NCBI GenBank assembly: GCA_017507005.1
Contig: JAFWBT010000026.1
Location: 42,892 to 106,891 of the forward strand
Direction of reading: 5' to 3'
Length of the DNA: 64,000 nt
Source: Clostridia bacterium
GTDB lineage: Bacteria > Bacillota > Clostridia > Christensenellales > Borkfalkiaceae
Numbering within the stretch: position 1 is the stretch's first letter; each line of letters opens with the position of its first letter. The position numbers and the translations under genes were made by a program. Below are positions 1-9,224 of this stretch, piece by piece. A model generated the notes under the pieces. It had not been told where the DNA came from. It made no database searches and saw nothing but the letters and a program-made list of their open reading frames with translations.

Positions 1-3
1 TCG

Positions 4-33
4 TTGACAAAGCGGCTTTTATTATAGTATAAT
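4..33 (+). promoter_or_regulatory. SigA-type promoter of mscL
   Basis: TTGACA at 4-9 and TATAAT at 28-33 are separated by 18 bases. Both hexamers match the consensus exactly and lie about 65 bases before the mscL start. Confidence 0.75.
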
Positions 34-98
34 AAAAAAAGTAAAATCAAAGGAAAAAGCGCAGTGGGGGTATACCCTGTGGCGCGAAGGAGAACTTT

Positions 99-749
99 AT
101 GAAAGGCAAAATTAGAAATTTTTTCGCCGAATTTAAAAAATTCATTACGCGCGGCAACGTCTTGGATATGGCTGTCGGCGTTATTGTAGGCGGCGCGTTT
201 ACGTCAATCGTAAACGGCATGAGCAACTTTATCTTAAAGCCTATCATCAACTGGATTTTGGCGTTATGTCTTGGCGACAACGGCTTGGAAAGCGCCGTAA
301 CGATTTTGTCCAAGGCGTATATGATTGGCGACGACGGCAAATTCGTATTGGACGAGGCAGGCAATAAGATTGTAGACCTTGCAAATTCCATCTATATCGA
401 TTGGGGTTCGTTCATCAGCGCGATTATCAATTTCTTGCTGATTGCGTTCGTGTTGTTCGTAATCGTGCGTATGATTAACAATATTTCGGCGGCTCGCGAA
501 AAAGCTATCGGCGAATTTAGCGGCAACGATAAGAAAGAAATCAAGAAAATTCGCAAAACGGAAAAGGTGTCTTGGAAAGAAGCGAAAGAGCTGTACGAAC
601 AGCGCGTAGCGGCTGAAAAGGCAAAGGCGGAAGAAGAAGCGCGTATCGCGGCGGAAAAGGAAGCGGCGGCAGCGGCTGAGGCGGAAGCAAAGGCGATGGC
701 AAACACCCGTCTTTTGGAAGAAATCCGCGATTTGTTAAAGCAGAAATAA
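99..749 (+). CDS. mscL: Large-conductance mechanosensitive channel MscL with extended C-terminus
   Basis: MscL is a pentameric membrane channel that opens under lateral membrane tension and releases solutes during hypo-osmotic shock. The N-terminal amphipathic helix and the first membrane helix (about residues 18-48) carry the family motif RGNVLDMAVGVIVGGAF. A second membrane helix lies near residues 103-126, and the protein ends with the usual LLEEIRDLLKQK-type helix. At 216 residues it is much longer than the usual 130-150. The extra length is a longer extracellular loop (about 57-100) and a lysine/alanine/glutamate-rich, probably coiled-coil, cytoplasmic segment (about 135-205). The start ATG follows GAAGGAG. 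It has its own promoter and is monocistronic. Confidence 0.93.
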   Translation: MKGKIRNFFAEFKKFITRGNVLDMAVGVIVGGAFTSIVNGMSNFILKPIINWILALCLGDNGLESAVTILSKAYMIGDDGKFVLDEAGNKIVDLANSIYIDWGSFISAIINFLLIAFVLFVIVRMINNISAAREKAIGEFSGNDKKEIKKIRKTEKVSWKEAKELYEQRVAAEKAKAEEEARIAAEKEAAAAAEAEAKAMANTRLLEEIRDLLKQK

Positions 750-781
750 CGCAAGAAAACCGCAAGCGTTATCAAAATCGT

Positions 782-810
782 TTGACAATTTTTAGAAAAA
801 GAGCTATAAT
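782..810 (+). promoter_or_regulatory. SigA promoter of the pheST T-box transcript
   Basis: TTGACA at 782-787 and TATAAT at 805-810 with an ideal 17-base spacer. Transcription would start near 817 and run into the T-box leader. Confidence 0.85.
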
Positions 811-817
811 ACTCGTA

Positions 818-1116
818 TAATCACGAAAAGCGATGAAAAAGCAGGCGTTTTCATACGTCTTCCTGAAAGAGAGCGTGTCCGTGGGCTGAAAGGCGCGTAG
901 GGAGAGGAAAACAGCCATTTCACTTTGGAGCTGTCCTTTTGAGTTTTGTCTATTGCCGCAAGGCGTAACGGCAAAAGGTAGGGAGGAACGTAAAGACGCG
1001 GCGTAACGGCGTGAAAATAAGGTGCGATAACGCATAGCGTTCGCATAAATGCAGGTGGTACAGCGGAGTGATTCGCCCTGCGCGTTGGTAAAACGGCGCG
1101 CAGGGCGCTTTTTTAT
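818..1116 (+). promoter_or_regulatory. T-box leader (tRNA-Phe sensing) with terminator
   Basis: The leader carries the T-box core GCAGGTGGTACAGCG at 1051-1065. The TGGT bulge can pair with the ACCA end of tRNA-Phe. The core is followed by a strong terminator: CGCCCTGCGCG at 1074-1084 pairs with CGCGCAGGGCG at 1097-1107, then a T-run. A Stem I-like region contains a stem (ACAGC/GCTGT) whose loop holds TTC at 919-921, a Phe codon in the position expected for the specifier. Uncharged tRNA-Phe should favour antitermination and pheST expression. Specificity is inferred from the TTC triplet and the downstream genes. Confidence 0.88.
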
Positions 1117-1180
1117 ACCTACACGTTCTATCTAAAAAGGAAAAAAATTTAACGAATAAAATTCGGAGGCAGTAAGAAAT

Positions 1181-2194
1181 ATGAAGGAAAAAATCGAGAG
1201 CTTACGCGCGCAAATCGAGAGCGCGATGGAGCAAACGGAAACGGGCAGAGCGCTCTACGAGCTGAAAGTGAAGTTCCAAACCGAGCTGAAAGGCATTATG
1301 AGCGGTATGAAAGACCTGGCGAAAGAAGATCGTCCTACGTTCGGTAAAATCGTAAACGAATTCAAGCAAGGTATGGAAGAAAAATTCGAGGCGCGCGCGG
1401 CAGTCGTTCGTCAAATGGAAATGGAGAAAAAATACGCGGAAGAGCGTATCGATATCACTATGCCCGGCAAGAACTATAAGGCAGGCGCTTTGCACCCGAT
1501 AACGCAGGTAAAAAATCAACTGATTGATATTTTTGCAGGTATGGGTTTCCAGATTTTTGAAGGCCCGGAAATCGAAACGGATTATTACAATTTCACGGCG
1601 CTCAATACGCCCAAGGATCATCCTGCGCGCGATATGCAGGACACCTTCTATCTCGCGGAAAATCTGCTGTTGCGTACGCAGACGTCGGCAGGGCAAATCC
1701 ACGTTATGGAAAAGAGCGCGCCGCCTATTAAAATTCTCTCCCCCGGCAGAGTGTTCCGTTCGGACGACGACGCTACGCACTCGCCTATGTTCCACCAAAT
1801 GGAAGGGCTTGTGGTAGATAAAGGCATTACGCTGTGTGATTTGCAGGGTATGCTCGCGGAGTTTGCACAAAAAATGTTCACGTCCTCGACGAAAGTGCGT
1901 TTGCGCCCGTCCTATTTCCCGTTCACTGAGCCTAGCGTAGAGGTAGACCTTAGTTGTTCGGAATGCGGCGGTAAGGGTTGCCGTCTTTGCAAGGGTACGG
2001 GCTGGATCGAAGTCCTTGGCGCAGGTATGGTAAACCGTCACGTGTTGGAAAACTGCGGCGTTGATCCCGACGAATATACGGGCTTTGCGTTCGGTATGGG
2101 GATCGAACGTATCGCTATGTTAAAATACGGCATCAACAACATCAAGACGTTGTTTGAAAACGACACGCGCTTTTTGGAACAGTTTGAGGATTGA
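1181..2194 (+). CDS. pheS: Phenylalanine--tRNA ligase alpha subunit
   Basis: Catalytic subunit of the (alpha-beta)2 synthetase that charges tRNA-Phe in the cytoplasm. An N-terminal coiled coil (about residues 1-95) is followed by the class II core, including the segment around [12 protein letters not shown]. Motif 2 is [18 protein letters not shown] and motif 3 is [15 protein letters not shown] four-cysteine patch ([12 protein letters not shown]) before the [12 protein letters not shown] segment is common in Firmicutes PheS. The length of 337 residues is typical. The ATG follows CGGAGG. It is the first gene after the T-box leader and abuts pheT. Confidence 0.97.
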   Translation: MKEKIESLRAQIESAMEQTETGRALYELKVKFQTELKGIMSGMKDLAKEDRPTFGKIVNEFKQGMEEKFEARAAVVRQMEMEKKYAEERIDITMPGKNYKAGALHPITQVKNQLIDIFAGMGFQIFEGPEIETDYYNFTALNTPKDHPARDMQDTFYLAENLLLRTQTSAGQIHVMEKSAPPIKILSPGRVFRSDDDATHSPMFHQMEGLVVDKGITLCDLQGMLAEFAQKMFTSSTKVRLRPSYFPFTEPSVEVDLSCSECGGKGCRLCKGTGWIEVLGAGMVNRHVLENCGVDPDEYTGFAFGMGIERIAMLKYGINNIKTLFENDTRFLEQFED

Positions 2195-2208
2195 TAGGAG
2201 GAAGAAAA

Positions 2209-4650
2209 ATGAAAGCACCTTTGAGTTGGTTGAAAGATTACGTAGATATAGACGTTTCCGCGCAGGAGTTGGCTGAAAAGCTCTTTTCCTGCGGCTTTGA
2301 AGTGGAAGAATTATCCTATCTTGGCGAGAAGATCAATCGCGTCGTGGTAGGTGAAGTAAAGGAGCTCACGCCTCATCCCGACAGCGACCATATGCAGATT
2401 TGCATTGTGGATTGTGGCGAGGAATACGGCAGAGAATTACAAATCGTTACGGGCGCGCCCAACGTATACGTGGGTATGAAAACGCCTTGCGCGCTCGATG
2501 GTTCGACGGTGGCGGAAAGCGATCCTGCCGCTCTTGAAAAGAATCCCGAGGGGATTAAAAAGATTAAAAAAGGCAAGCTGCGCGGCGTGGAATCGTTCGG
2601 TATGCTCTGTTCGGGTGAAGAACTCGGCATCAACGAGGACTATTATCCCGGCGCGGACGTGAACGGCTTGCTCGATTTGGCAAAGGACGCGCCCGTGGGC
2701 GAGGATATCAAGAAAATCGTTGGTTTGGACGATTGGATTTTTGATATTTCTATCACGGCAAACCGCCCCGACTGTCAATGTATTTTGGGTATCGCGCGCG
2801 AAGTGGCGGCGGTGCTGAAAAAGCCCTTGAAAGAACCCTCTTATGCGTACACCGCGCACAAAACGTCGGCTGCGCCCGTAGAGGTGGAAGTGCTCGCGCC
2901 CGACCTTTGTCCTCGTTACGTAGGGCATTATGTAGAGAACGTAAAGGGCGGAGTTTCGCCTGCTTGGATGCGTAGACGTTTGGCGATTTCGGGGATTCGT
3001 TCCATTTCGCCTATCGTGGACATTACGAACTTCGTGCTTTTGGAAATGGGGCAACCCATGCACGCGTTCGACGCGGACGATATCGGCGGCAGAAAGATTA
3101 TCGTACGCAGAGCGGAAAAGGGTGAAAAGATTACCACGCTTGATGAAAAAGAATTTACCCTGACGACGGACAACCTTGTTATTTGCGACGGCGAAAAGCC
3201 CGTGGCGCTCGCAGGGATTATGGGTGGCTTGAACAGCGAAATCAAGGACACGACGAAAAACGTGTTCTTTGAGGCGGCAAAGTTTGCGCGCGATAACGTG
3301 AGAAAGACCTCGCGTGCGCTCGGTCAATCGTCCGATTCGTCGTCGAGATTTGAAAAGGGTGTTGACGCGTACACCAACGCATACGGTATGGCGCGCGCTC
3401 TGCATTTGATTGAAGAGCTGGATTGCGGCACCGTCACTGAGCTTTGTCGCGACGTTTGCGCGGCGGATATCACGCCTCGCAAGATGACGGCAAGCATTGC
3501 AAAAATCAACGCATTGCTGGGTATCGTAGTACCCAACGAAGAGATTGCGTCTATTTTGGAACGCTTGCATTTCAAACCCGAAATCAACGGCGATACGCTG
3601 ACGGTGGAAATCCCTGGCTATCGTGACGACGTGGATAATTATCCCGACTTGGCAGAAGAAATTATCCGTATGTACGGCTATGAACATATCGTACCTACGT
3701 TCTTGGAAAAGGCGAGTGTTACCGACGGCGGTTTGACGGAGGAACAAAAACGCGAACTGCATTTGAAGAACGTATTGCGCGTGCAGGGGTTCTCGGAAGC
3801 GTACAACTATTCGTTCTATTCCCCTAAGGATTTCGATTTGATGAAACTGCCCGAGGACGCGGCGGAAAGAAACGCGGTGCGTATTCTCAATCCTATCAGC
3901 GAGGAATTGTCCGTAATGCGTACTTTCCTTGCACCGTCTATGCTCGGCAACGCCGTGCGGAATATCCGTCGCGGCAACGACGAAGGTAGACAGTTTGAGG
4001 TGGCGAACACCTATTTCCCGAAAGACACGGCGGCGAGCGAACAGCCCGAAGAAAGACAGCACCTCGTGCTCGGCATTTGGGGCGGCAAAAACGATTTCTT
4101 CGATATGAAAGGCGCGGTGGAAAAGATTGCGGAATTGTTCCATTTGGATTTCACGTACGAAAGAGCGGAAAAAACTTATCTCCACCCCGGCGTTTCGGCA
4201 AACGTGTTGCTGAATAAAAAAGTGGTGGGTTCGTTTGGTGAACTCGACCCTGCTATCGCCCTTTCGCTTGGTTTGGATAAAAAAGTATACCTTGGCGAGC
4301 TTGATTTGACGGCGCTTATTGAAGAGGGTATGGAGGACGCGATTCGCTATAAGAATTTGCCGAAATTCCCTGCAATGCAGCGTGATTTGGCGTTGATCGC
4401 GGATGAAAAACTCACCTGTGCGGAGATTGAGGACGTATTGATGCACTCGTGTAAGTACGTGACGAAAGCGAGATTGTTCGACGTATATCGCGGCGGTCAA
4501 GTGCCCGAAGGTAAAAAGAGTATGGCGTTCACGCTCACCTTTACGCCCGATGCGAACGTGGAAAAGGCGTTCACGCCCGAGACGTTGGATGGGTTTGTGA
4601 AAAAAATCCTTGGTAATTTGAAATTCAAGCTTGGCGTAGAGCTTCGTTGA
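2209..4650 (+). CDS. pheT: Phenylalanine--tRNA ligase beta subunit
   Basis: Beta subunit providing tRNA binding and editing for the PheRS tetramer. The 813-residue protein starts MKAPLSWLKDYVDI. It has an N-terminal EMAP-like tRNA-binding domain (about 40-155), the SITANRPDC segment leading into the B3/B4 editing region, a B5 domain, a catalytic-like domain, and a C-terminal ferredoxin-fold anticodon-binding domain (about 720-813). The ATG at 2209 is chosen because AGGAGG lies at 2197-2202; an in-frame TTG upstream at 2191 lacks a site. It begins 14 bases after the pheS stop and shares its T-box control. Confidence 0.97.
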   Translation: MKAPLSWLKDYVDIDVSAQELAEKLFSCGFEVEELSYLGEKINRVVVGEVKELTPHPDSDHMQICIVDCGEEYGRELQIVTGAPNVYVGMKTPCALDGSTVAESDPAALEKNPEGIKKIKKGKLRGVESFGMLCSGEELGINEDYYPGADVNGLLDLAKDAPVGEDIKKIVGLDDWIFDISITANRPDCQCILGIAREVAAVLKKPLKEPSYAYTAHKTSAAPVEVEVLAPDLCPRYVGHYVENVKGGVSPAWMRRRLAISGIRSISPIVDITNFVLLEMGQPMHAFDADDIGGRKIIVRRAEKGEKITTLDEKEFTLTTDNLVICDGEKPVALAGIMGGLNSEIKDTTKNVFFEAAKFARDNVRKTSRALGQSSDSSSRFEKGVDAYTNAYGMARALHLIEELDCGTVTELCRDVCAADITPRKMTASIAKINALLGIVVPNEEIASILERLHFKPEINGDTLTVEIPGYRDDVDNYPDLAEEIIRMYGYEHIVPTFLEKASVTDGGLTEEQKRELHLKNVLRVQGFSEAYNYSFYSPKDFDLMKLPEDAAERNAVRILNPISEELSVMRTFLAPSMLGNAVRNIRRGNDEGRQFEVANTYFPKDTAASEQPEERQHLVLGIWGGKNDFFDMKGAVEKIAELFHLDFTYERAEKTYLHPGVSANVLLNKKVVGSFGELDPAIALSLGLDKKVYLGELDLTALIEEGMEDAIRYKNLPKFPAMQRDLALIADEKLTCAEIEDVLMHSCKYVTKARLFDVYRGGQVPEGKKSMAFTLTFTPDANVEKAFTPETLDGFVKKILGNLKFKLGVELR

Positions 4651-4675
4651 GCGGAAAAGGAAAAAGGAGCTTTTC

Positions 4676-5560
4676 GTGAAGAGAGAGGGAAAGGTAAACA
4701 CTTTCGGTTTTATTAACGTAGACAAGCCGTCGGGGATTGTATCCTCGACGGTTGTCAATAAAATCAAATGGCTGTCTGGGGTGCCTTGCGGACATATGGG
4801 CACGCTCGATCCTTTGGCGAGCGGTGTTTTGCCCGTGGGAGTAGGCAACGCGACGCGGCTGTTCGATTATTTTTTGGAAAAGGAAAAAGAGTACGTTGCA
4901 GAGTTCACTTTCGGTGTGGATTCGGATACGCTAGATTCGACGGGAAACCTCGTTCGAGGGGGGCATGTACCGAACGAAAGGGATATTGCGGCTGTGTTGC
5001 CCTCGTTTTTCGGGGATATTATGCAGGTCCCGCCAAAGTACAGCGCAAAGAACGTAAACGGCAAAAGAGGGTACGATTTGGCGCGCGCGGGTATCGATTT
5101 TGAACTGCCGCCTAAAAAAGTGCATATTTACGATATGCAATGTTTGGGTACGGTGGCGGAGAAAGAAGATACTTTCCGTTTGAAGATTCGTTGCGGCGGC
5201 GGTACGTATATCCGCTCGTTGGCGCGGGATATCGCGGAGGCGTTGGGTACGAAGGCGGTGATGAGCGCGCTCAGGCGCACGCAGAGCGGGATTTTTACGC
5301 TGGACAATGCGATTCCGTTTTCCGTGCTCGAAGCCGATCCGTCGTTGGAGGAATTGCAACGGCTGATTATCCCGACGGACAGCGTGTTGCCTTTTGATAC
5401 GCTGACGCTCACGGGAAAAGCGGAAGAGCGTTATTATAATGGTGTTGCTGTGCCCGTGGAATATGCCGACGGACTGTATAAAATCTATAAAGACGGCGCG
5501 TTTTACGGCGTTGCCGAGGTGAAAAACGGCTTGGCAAAGGCGAAAATAAAATTATGCTAA
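4676..5560 (+). CDS. truB: tRNA pseudouridine(55) synthase TruB
   Basis: TruB makes pseudouridine 55 in the T-loop of tRNAs. The catalytic segment GHMGTLDPLASGVLPVG contains the nucleophilic aspartate. Further family features are DKPSGIVSS at the N-terminus, the PPKYSAKNVNGKRGYDLAR segment, and RCGGGTYIRSLARDI in the second half. The 294 residues include a C-terminal PUA-like tail. The start is a GTG at 4676 preceded by AAGGAG. In most Clostridia truB-ribF follows nrnA; here the pair sits after pheT, about 36 kb from nrnA. Confidence 0.96.
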   Translation: MKREGKVNTFGFINVDKPSGIVSSTVVNKIKWLSGVPCGHMGTLDPLASGVLPVGVGNATRLFDYFLEKEKEYVAEFTFGVDSDTLDSTGNLVRGGHVPNERDIAAVLPSFFGDIMQVPPKYSAKNVNGKRGYDLARAGIDFELPPKKVHIYDMQCLGTVAEKEDTFRLKIRCGGGTYIRSLARDIAEALGTKAVMSALRRTQSGIFTLDNAIPFSVLEADPSLEELQRLIIPTDSVLPFDTLTLTGKAEERYYNGVAVPVEYADGLYKIYKDGAFYGVAEVKNGLAKAKIKLC

Positions 5561-6423
5561 AAAAAGTAAACCTTACGGAAAAATCGCATACGGAAAGCGG
5601 CGTTGCAATGCTGCTGGGCGGGTTTGACGGCTTGCACGTCGGACACCGCCTTCTCGTCGAGCAGGCGAAAAAGAGCGGTTTGCCCGTGGGGATTATGACG
5701 ATTGTCGGCGGAAAAGACGAGGAGAATTTGTTCACGTTTGAAGAGCGCGAGGACATCTTCCGCCGTAGCGGCGTCGATTTTGTATTTGAACTGCCTTTTG
5801 AGGGAATAAAAGACCTTTCGCCGCAGCAATTTTTACAAATTTTAGCGAAAGAATTTTCTCCAAAATTATTCGTTTGTGGCGAAGATTTTCGGTTTGGTTT
5901 TCAGGCGCAAGGTACGCCCGAAATCATCAAAGAGGCTACCCATGTACGCGTTGAAATAGTGCCGCTCGTGGAAATCGACGGCAAAAAAGTAAGTTCTACT
6001 TACGTAAAGGAGCGTTTGAAAAAGGGCGAGATAGAACGCGCAAACGAGCTGTTGCAAGAGGAGTTTTTCCTAATCGGCGAAGTGGTGCAGGATAGAAAAG
6101 TGGGGCGAACGATGGGCTTTCCGACGGCGAATATTTTATATCCCAAAGGAAAATTCCCCTTAAAGAAAGGTGTGTACGAAACGCGCGTTTTTGTGGACGG
6201 CAAGGACTATAAAGGGATTACGAACTACGGTGCGCGCCCGACGTTTGACGACGATACTGTGCTGACGGAAACGTATTTGGACGGTTTTGCAGGCGATTTG
6301 TACGGCAAGACGTTGAAAGTGCGTTTTGTGCGCTATTTGCGCGATATAAAAAAATTCACCGACGTTACGGCACTAAAAGAGCAGTTGCAAGAGGATATCG
6401 TCCGAGTGCGCGAAGGAAAGTAG
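5554..6423 (+). CDS. ribF: Bifunctional riboflavin kinase / FAD synthetase
   Basis: RibF phosphorylates riboflavin to FMN and adenylylates FMN to FAD. The N-terminal nucleotidyltransferase half carries GGFDGLHVGHR (about residues 22-32) and the SSTYVKERL segment (about 149-157). The C-terminal flavokinase half starts around GEVVQDRKVGRTMGFPTAN and contains GITNYGARPTF. The length of 289 residues is normal. The ATG overlaps the truB stop by seven bases, which suggests translational coupling, and no strong separate ribosome site is visible. Confidence 0.96.
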   Translation: MLKKVNLTEKSHTESGVAMLLGGFDGLHVGHRLLVEQAKKSGLPVGIMTIVGGKDEENLFTFEEREDIFRRSGVDFVFELPFEGIKDLSPQQFLQILAKEFSPKLFVCGEDFRFGFQAQGTPEIIKEATHVRVEIVPLVEIDGKKVSSTYVKERLKKGEIERANELLQEEFFLIGEVVQDRKVGRTMGFPTANILYPKGKFPLKKGVYETRVFVDGKDYKGITNYGARPTFDDDTVLTETYLDGFAGDLYGKTLKVRFVRYLRDIKKFTDVTALKEQLQEDIVRVREGK

Positions 6424-6426
6424 TTT

Positions 6427-6501
6427 ATGGAAATGAAGAAGATATACGAAAAAATGACGGAAATAGACGAAAGATTTAAGGGAGAAACTAAATATGATTA
6501 A
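6427..6501 (+). CDS. Possible 24-residue ORF coupled to the next gene
   Basis: A short open frame starts three bases after the ribF stop, behind an AGGAAAG-like site, and ends overlapping the ATG of the endonuclease IV-like gene. The peptide is charged and rich in Lys, Glu and Met, with no recognisable family. It may only be spacer that happens to be open, and could serve to couple translation. Confidence 0.2.
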   Translation: MEMKKIYEKMTEIDERFKGETKYD

Positions 6502-7339
6502 ATTCGGGCCTAGTGGAAATTGTGAGAGTTTTTACGCGGAGGGCTTTTCGCATACCGAAGAATCGGCGGCGTTCGTTAAAAATCGCGGGCTGGATTGTTT
6601 TGAATACTCGTTCGGGCGCGGTGTGCGTATGACGGAGGAAAAGGCTGCTTCTATCGGTGCGGCGTTTGAAAAAGAAAACGTGGAGATTTCCGCGCACGCG
6701 CCTTATTTCATCAATTTTGCAAACCCCGACGACGAAATGGCGGAAAAATCCTACGGCTACGTGTTGGACACAGCAAAGGCGCTCCAACGTATGGGCGGTA
6801 AACGCGTCGTGTTCCACCCTGCCGCGCAGGGCAAGGCGAGCCGCGAAGAGGCTGTTGCGTTGACGGAGGATAGATTGAAAATTTTACGCGATTATATCTA
6901 TCTCAACGAAATGCAGGATATGATATTTTGTCCCGAAACGATGGGCAAGCTCGCGCAGATAGGCACGATTGAAGAAGTTGTGCGGTTTTGTAAGGTGGAC
7001 GCTATTTTTACGCCCTGCGTCGATTTCGGGCACGTCAATGCAAGAGAGCGTGGCTCGCTGAATACCGTTGCCGATTACAAATCCCGTTTGGAATATATGA
7101 TTGCGGAGCTAGGTTTTGAACGTATGCGGCATTTCCACGTGCATTTTTCCAAGATTATGTATGGCGCGAAAGGGGAAATCAAACACCTCACGTTCGAGGA
7201 CAACGAATACGGTCCGGAGTTCATGCCCTTGGCGGTGGCGCTCAAAGAATTGGGATTAGAGCCGTTTATCGTCAGCGAATCGGCAGGCACGCAGGCGGAA
7301 GACGCGCTCGAAATGAAAAAAATATACCTTTCTTTATAA
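6494..7339 (+). CDS. Endonuclease IV-like TIM-barrel protein
   Basis: Member of the AP endonuclease family 2 / xylose isomerase-like TIM barrel, resembling deoxyribonuclease IV, which cleaves at abasic sites. Metal-ligand positions of the family are visible: HAPY at 68-71, H108 in VFHP, E148 in CPET, D177 and H180 in DFGH, the HFHVH cluster at 213-217, and E262 in SES. The length of 281 residues matches Nfo. The ATG follows AAGGGAG. It lies 70 bases after ribF and probably belongs to the same transcript. A sugar-isomerase role cannot be excluded, but the complete ligand set favours nuclease. Confidence 0.82.
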   Translation: MIKFGPSGNCESFYAEGFSHTEESAAFVKNRGLDCFEYSFGRGVRMTEEKAASIGAAFEKENVEISAHAPYFINFANPDDEMAEKSYGYVLDTAKALQRMGGKRVVFHPAAQGKASREEAVALTEDRLKILRDYIYLNEMQDMIFCPETMGKLAQIGTIEEVVRFCKVDAIFTPCVDFGHVNARERGSLNTVADYKSRLEYMIAELGFERMRHFHVHFSKIMYGAKGEIKHLTFEDNEYGPEFMPLAVALKELGLEPFIVSESAGTQAEDALEMKKIYLSL

Positions 7340-7387
7340 AAACAAGAGCGTTTTGGCGGAAAATTTTCGTATTTTATCGCCGTACAC

Positions 7388-7416
7388 TTGACGAAAGAGA
7401 ATTTTTTTGTTAGAAT
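7388..7416 (+). promoter_or_regulatory. SigA-type promoter of the M24 peptidase gene
   Basis: TTGACG at 7388-7393 and TAGAAT at 7411-7416, 17 bases apart, ending 22 bases before the start codon. Confidence 0.7.
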
Positions 7417-7438
7417 ATAGTATAAGAGGGAAAGGGCT

Positions 7439-8494
7439 ATGTTGCAAGCTAACGGAAAAAAATTATTTGAATCGTGCGGATGCGAAGCTATCTATACGTC
7501 TTGTTTGTATCAGTTGCAGTATATTACGGGTATAGCGCCCGAAAACGGCTGTGCGATTATCGATAAAACGGGTACGACGTTATATACCGATATGCGGTAT
7601 ATGGAAGCGGCGGAAAAATTATTGCGCGGAACGGACGTAACGCCTGTACTTTATAAACAGAGCGACGTTCTTGAAAGGCTTGCTGCGTATAAAGAAGTCG
7701 GCGTTTCGTTCGATCAAATGTCGCATATTGAATACGTGACCTTGGAAAAGGCTGGTGCGAAGCTCGTCAATATCGATGACAAGATCACCAAAGCCATGAT
7801 CGTAAAAAACAAAACGGAAGTGGAACAAATATCTATGGCGGGCTGGATAGCCGAGGACGCTTTTATCGAATTGTTGCCTGAGATTAAAGAGGGTATGACG
7901 GAGTTGGAAGTGGCGGCGCTTCTCGAATATAAGATGAGAAAGTTTGGCGCGCACGGTATAGCGTTTGATACGATTGTAGCGTTTGGCTCGCACGCGTCTG
8001 TGCCGCATTATGAAACGGGGCTGACGAAGCTGAAATTTGGCGACGAGATTTTGATTGATTTCGGTTGCAAGGTAAACGGCTACTGTTCGGATATCACGCG
8101 TACGTTCTTGTTCGGTGACGATGGGAAGCACGAAGAATTTAAAAAGGCGTATGCTTGCGTTTTGGCGGCGCATAATTTGGCGAAGGAAAAAATCGTTGTC
8201 GGTATGACGGGGAAAGAGGCGGACGCAATCGCGAGAAACTACCTTATTGAACAAGGCTACGGCGATTTGTTTACCCACTCGTTAGGCCACGGCGTTGGTT
8301 TGAATATCCACGAAGCGCCCTCGATTAGTCCCAAAGGGGATATCGTTCTTGAAGAAGGTATGGTATTTTCCAACGAACCGGGCGTGTATAAGGCAGGCGA
8401 ATACGGGATTCGTATCGAGGATACCGTGATTTTGGAAAATGGAAAAGTAAAGAGTTTTATGCCCAAAACGGACAAAAATCTCATAATTTTATAA
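7439..8494 (+). CDS. M24 family Xaa-Pro aminopeptidase
   Basis: Cytoplasmic dinuclear-metal aminopeptidase that removes the residue before proline, or a proline dipeptidase; the two cannot be separated by eye. The 351-residue protein has an N-terminal creatinase-like domain (1-125) and a pita-bread catalytic domain. All five metal ligands are present: D207, D218, H284 (SLGHGVG), E313 (SNEPGVY) and E327 (GIRIEDT). H190 in SVPH fits the substrate-binding histidine. It has its own promoter, and efp follows 37 bases later as in many Firmicutes. Confidence 0.92.
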   Translation: MLQANGKKLFESCGCEAIYTSCLYQLQYITGIAPENGCAIIDKTGTTLYTDMRYMEAAEKLLRGTDVTPVLYKQSDVLERLAAYKEVGVSFDQMSHIEYVTLEKAGAKLVNIDDKITKAMIVKNKTEVEQISMAGWIAEDAFIELLPEIKEGMTELEVAALLEYKMRKFGAHGIAFDTIVAFGSHASVPHYETGLTKLKFGDEILIDFGCKVNGYCSDITRTFLFGDDGKHEEFKKAYACVLAAHNLAKEKIVVGMTGKEADAIARNYLIEQGYGDLFTHSLGHGVGLNIHEAPSISPKGDIVLEEGMVFSNEPGVYKAGEYGIRIEDTVILENGKVKSFMPKTDKNLIIL

Positions 8495-8531
8495 AAACAA
8501 AAAAAATTAAGTATACAAGGAGAAAAATTGT

Positions 8532-9095
8532 ATGGCACAGATTTTGGCAGGCGATATTCGTAAAGGCGTTACTTTCGAGTACAAGAGCGGCGTTTACACC
8601 GTTACTGAATTCCAGCACGTAAAGCCCGGCAAAGGCGCAGCGTTTGTTAGATGTACGTTGAAAAACGTTGTAACGGGACAGGTTTTGTCCAACGAAACGT
8701 TCAACCCTACGGCAAAGCTTGAAACGGCGCAGGTAGAAACGAAGAAGATGACGTATTCCTATTATGACGGCGAATTCTACGTATTTATGGACGAAGAATA
8801 CAATCAGGAAATGTTGACGTTCGACCAGGTAGAAGACGCGCTCAAGTATATCAAGGAAAACGATATGGTTACCGTGAAATTCCTTTACGGCAAAGCGTTC
8901 TCGGTTGAACCTGAAAACTTCGTAGAACTCAAGGTTATCGAGGCAGAACCCGGCGTTAAGGGTAACACCGCTACGAACGTTATGAAGAACGCAAAAGTGG
9001 AAACGGGCGCAACGATTCAGGTGCCTATGTTCGTAGAAGAAGGCGAAACGATTCGTATCGATACGAGAACGGGCGAATACATGAGCCGTGTTTAA
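8532..9095 (+). CDS. efp: Translation elongation factor P
   Basis: EF-P enters the ribosomal E site and relieves stalling at polyproline stretches. The 187-residue, three-domain protein starts [12 protein letters not shown]. The modifiable tip loop is [12 protein letters not shown], with K34 as the residue expected to carry the lineage-specific modification. The C-terminal domain holds [28 protein letters not shown], in two family blocks. The ATG follows AAGGAGAA. It probably shares the transcript of the upstream peptidase and ends at the terminator after it. Confidence 0.97.
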   Translation: MAQILAGDIRKGVTFEYKSGVYTVTEFQHVKPGKGAAFVRCTLKNVVTGQVLSNETFNPTAKLETAQVETKKMTYSYYDGEFYVFMDEEYNQEMLTFDQVEDALKYIKENDMVTVKFLYGKAFSVEPENFVELKVIEAEPGVKGNTATNVMKNAKVETGATIQVPMFVEEGETIRIDTRTGEYMSRV

Positions 9096-9127
9096 TTACT
9101 ACGACGTTATTTGAATAAAACAGCGAA

Positions 9128-9156
9128 ATGCAGGATAGTTTTTATCCTGCATTTTT
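9128..9156 (+). terminator. Intrinsic terminator after efp
   Basis: ATGCAGGAT at 9128-9136 pairs with ATCCTGCAT at 9144-9152, followed by TTTT. A second hairpin (GCCGTTTTG 9164-9172 with CAAAACGGC 9182-9190) follows at once and directly abuts an interspersed repeat copy. Confidence 0.75.
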
Positions 9157-9190
9157 CACAAGCGCCGTTTTGCTATTTTTTCAAAACGGC

Positions 9191-9210
9191 GGGGGCATGT
9201 ACGCGTTGAA
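9191..9210 (+). repeat. Interspersed short repeat, copy 1
   Basis: GGGGGCATGTACGCGTTGAA directly follows a 9-bp hairpin after efp and lies 14 bases before the dtd start. It belongs to a repeat family found in at least eight spacers of this window. It does not contain the dtd ribosome site, which is the AAGGAG just downstream. Confidence 0.85.
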
Positions 9211-9224
9211 AGGAGTTTTTTACT

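Noticed and set aside
1950-2010. Four-cysteine cluster in PheS as a novel metal site
   Set aside because: This cysteine pattern is common in Firmicutes PheS and not novel.
2437-4848. 803-codon minus-strand open frame opposite pheT
   Set aside because: It lies fully antisense to a clear pheT and has a His/Arg/Phe-rich composition typical of the reverse frame of this codon usage. No ribosome site or family motif.
4963-4975. GGGGCATGTACCGAACG-like sequence in truB
   Set aside because: Partial similarity to the repeat, but the encoded region has normal family length and the match fails after the first 11 bases.
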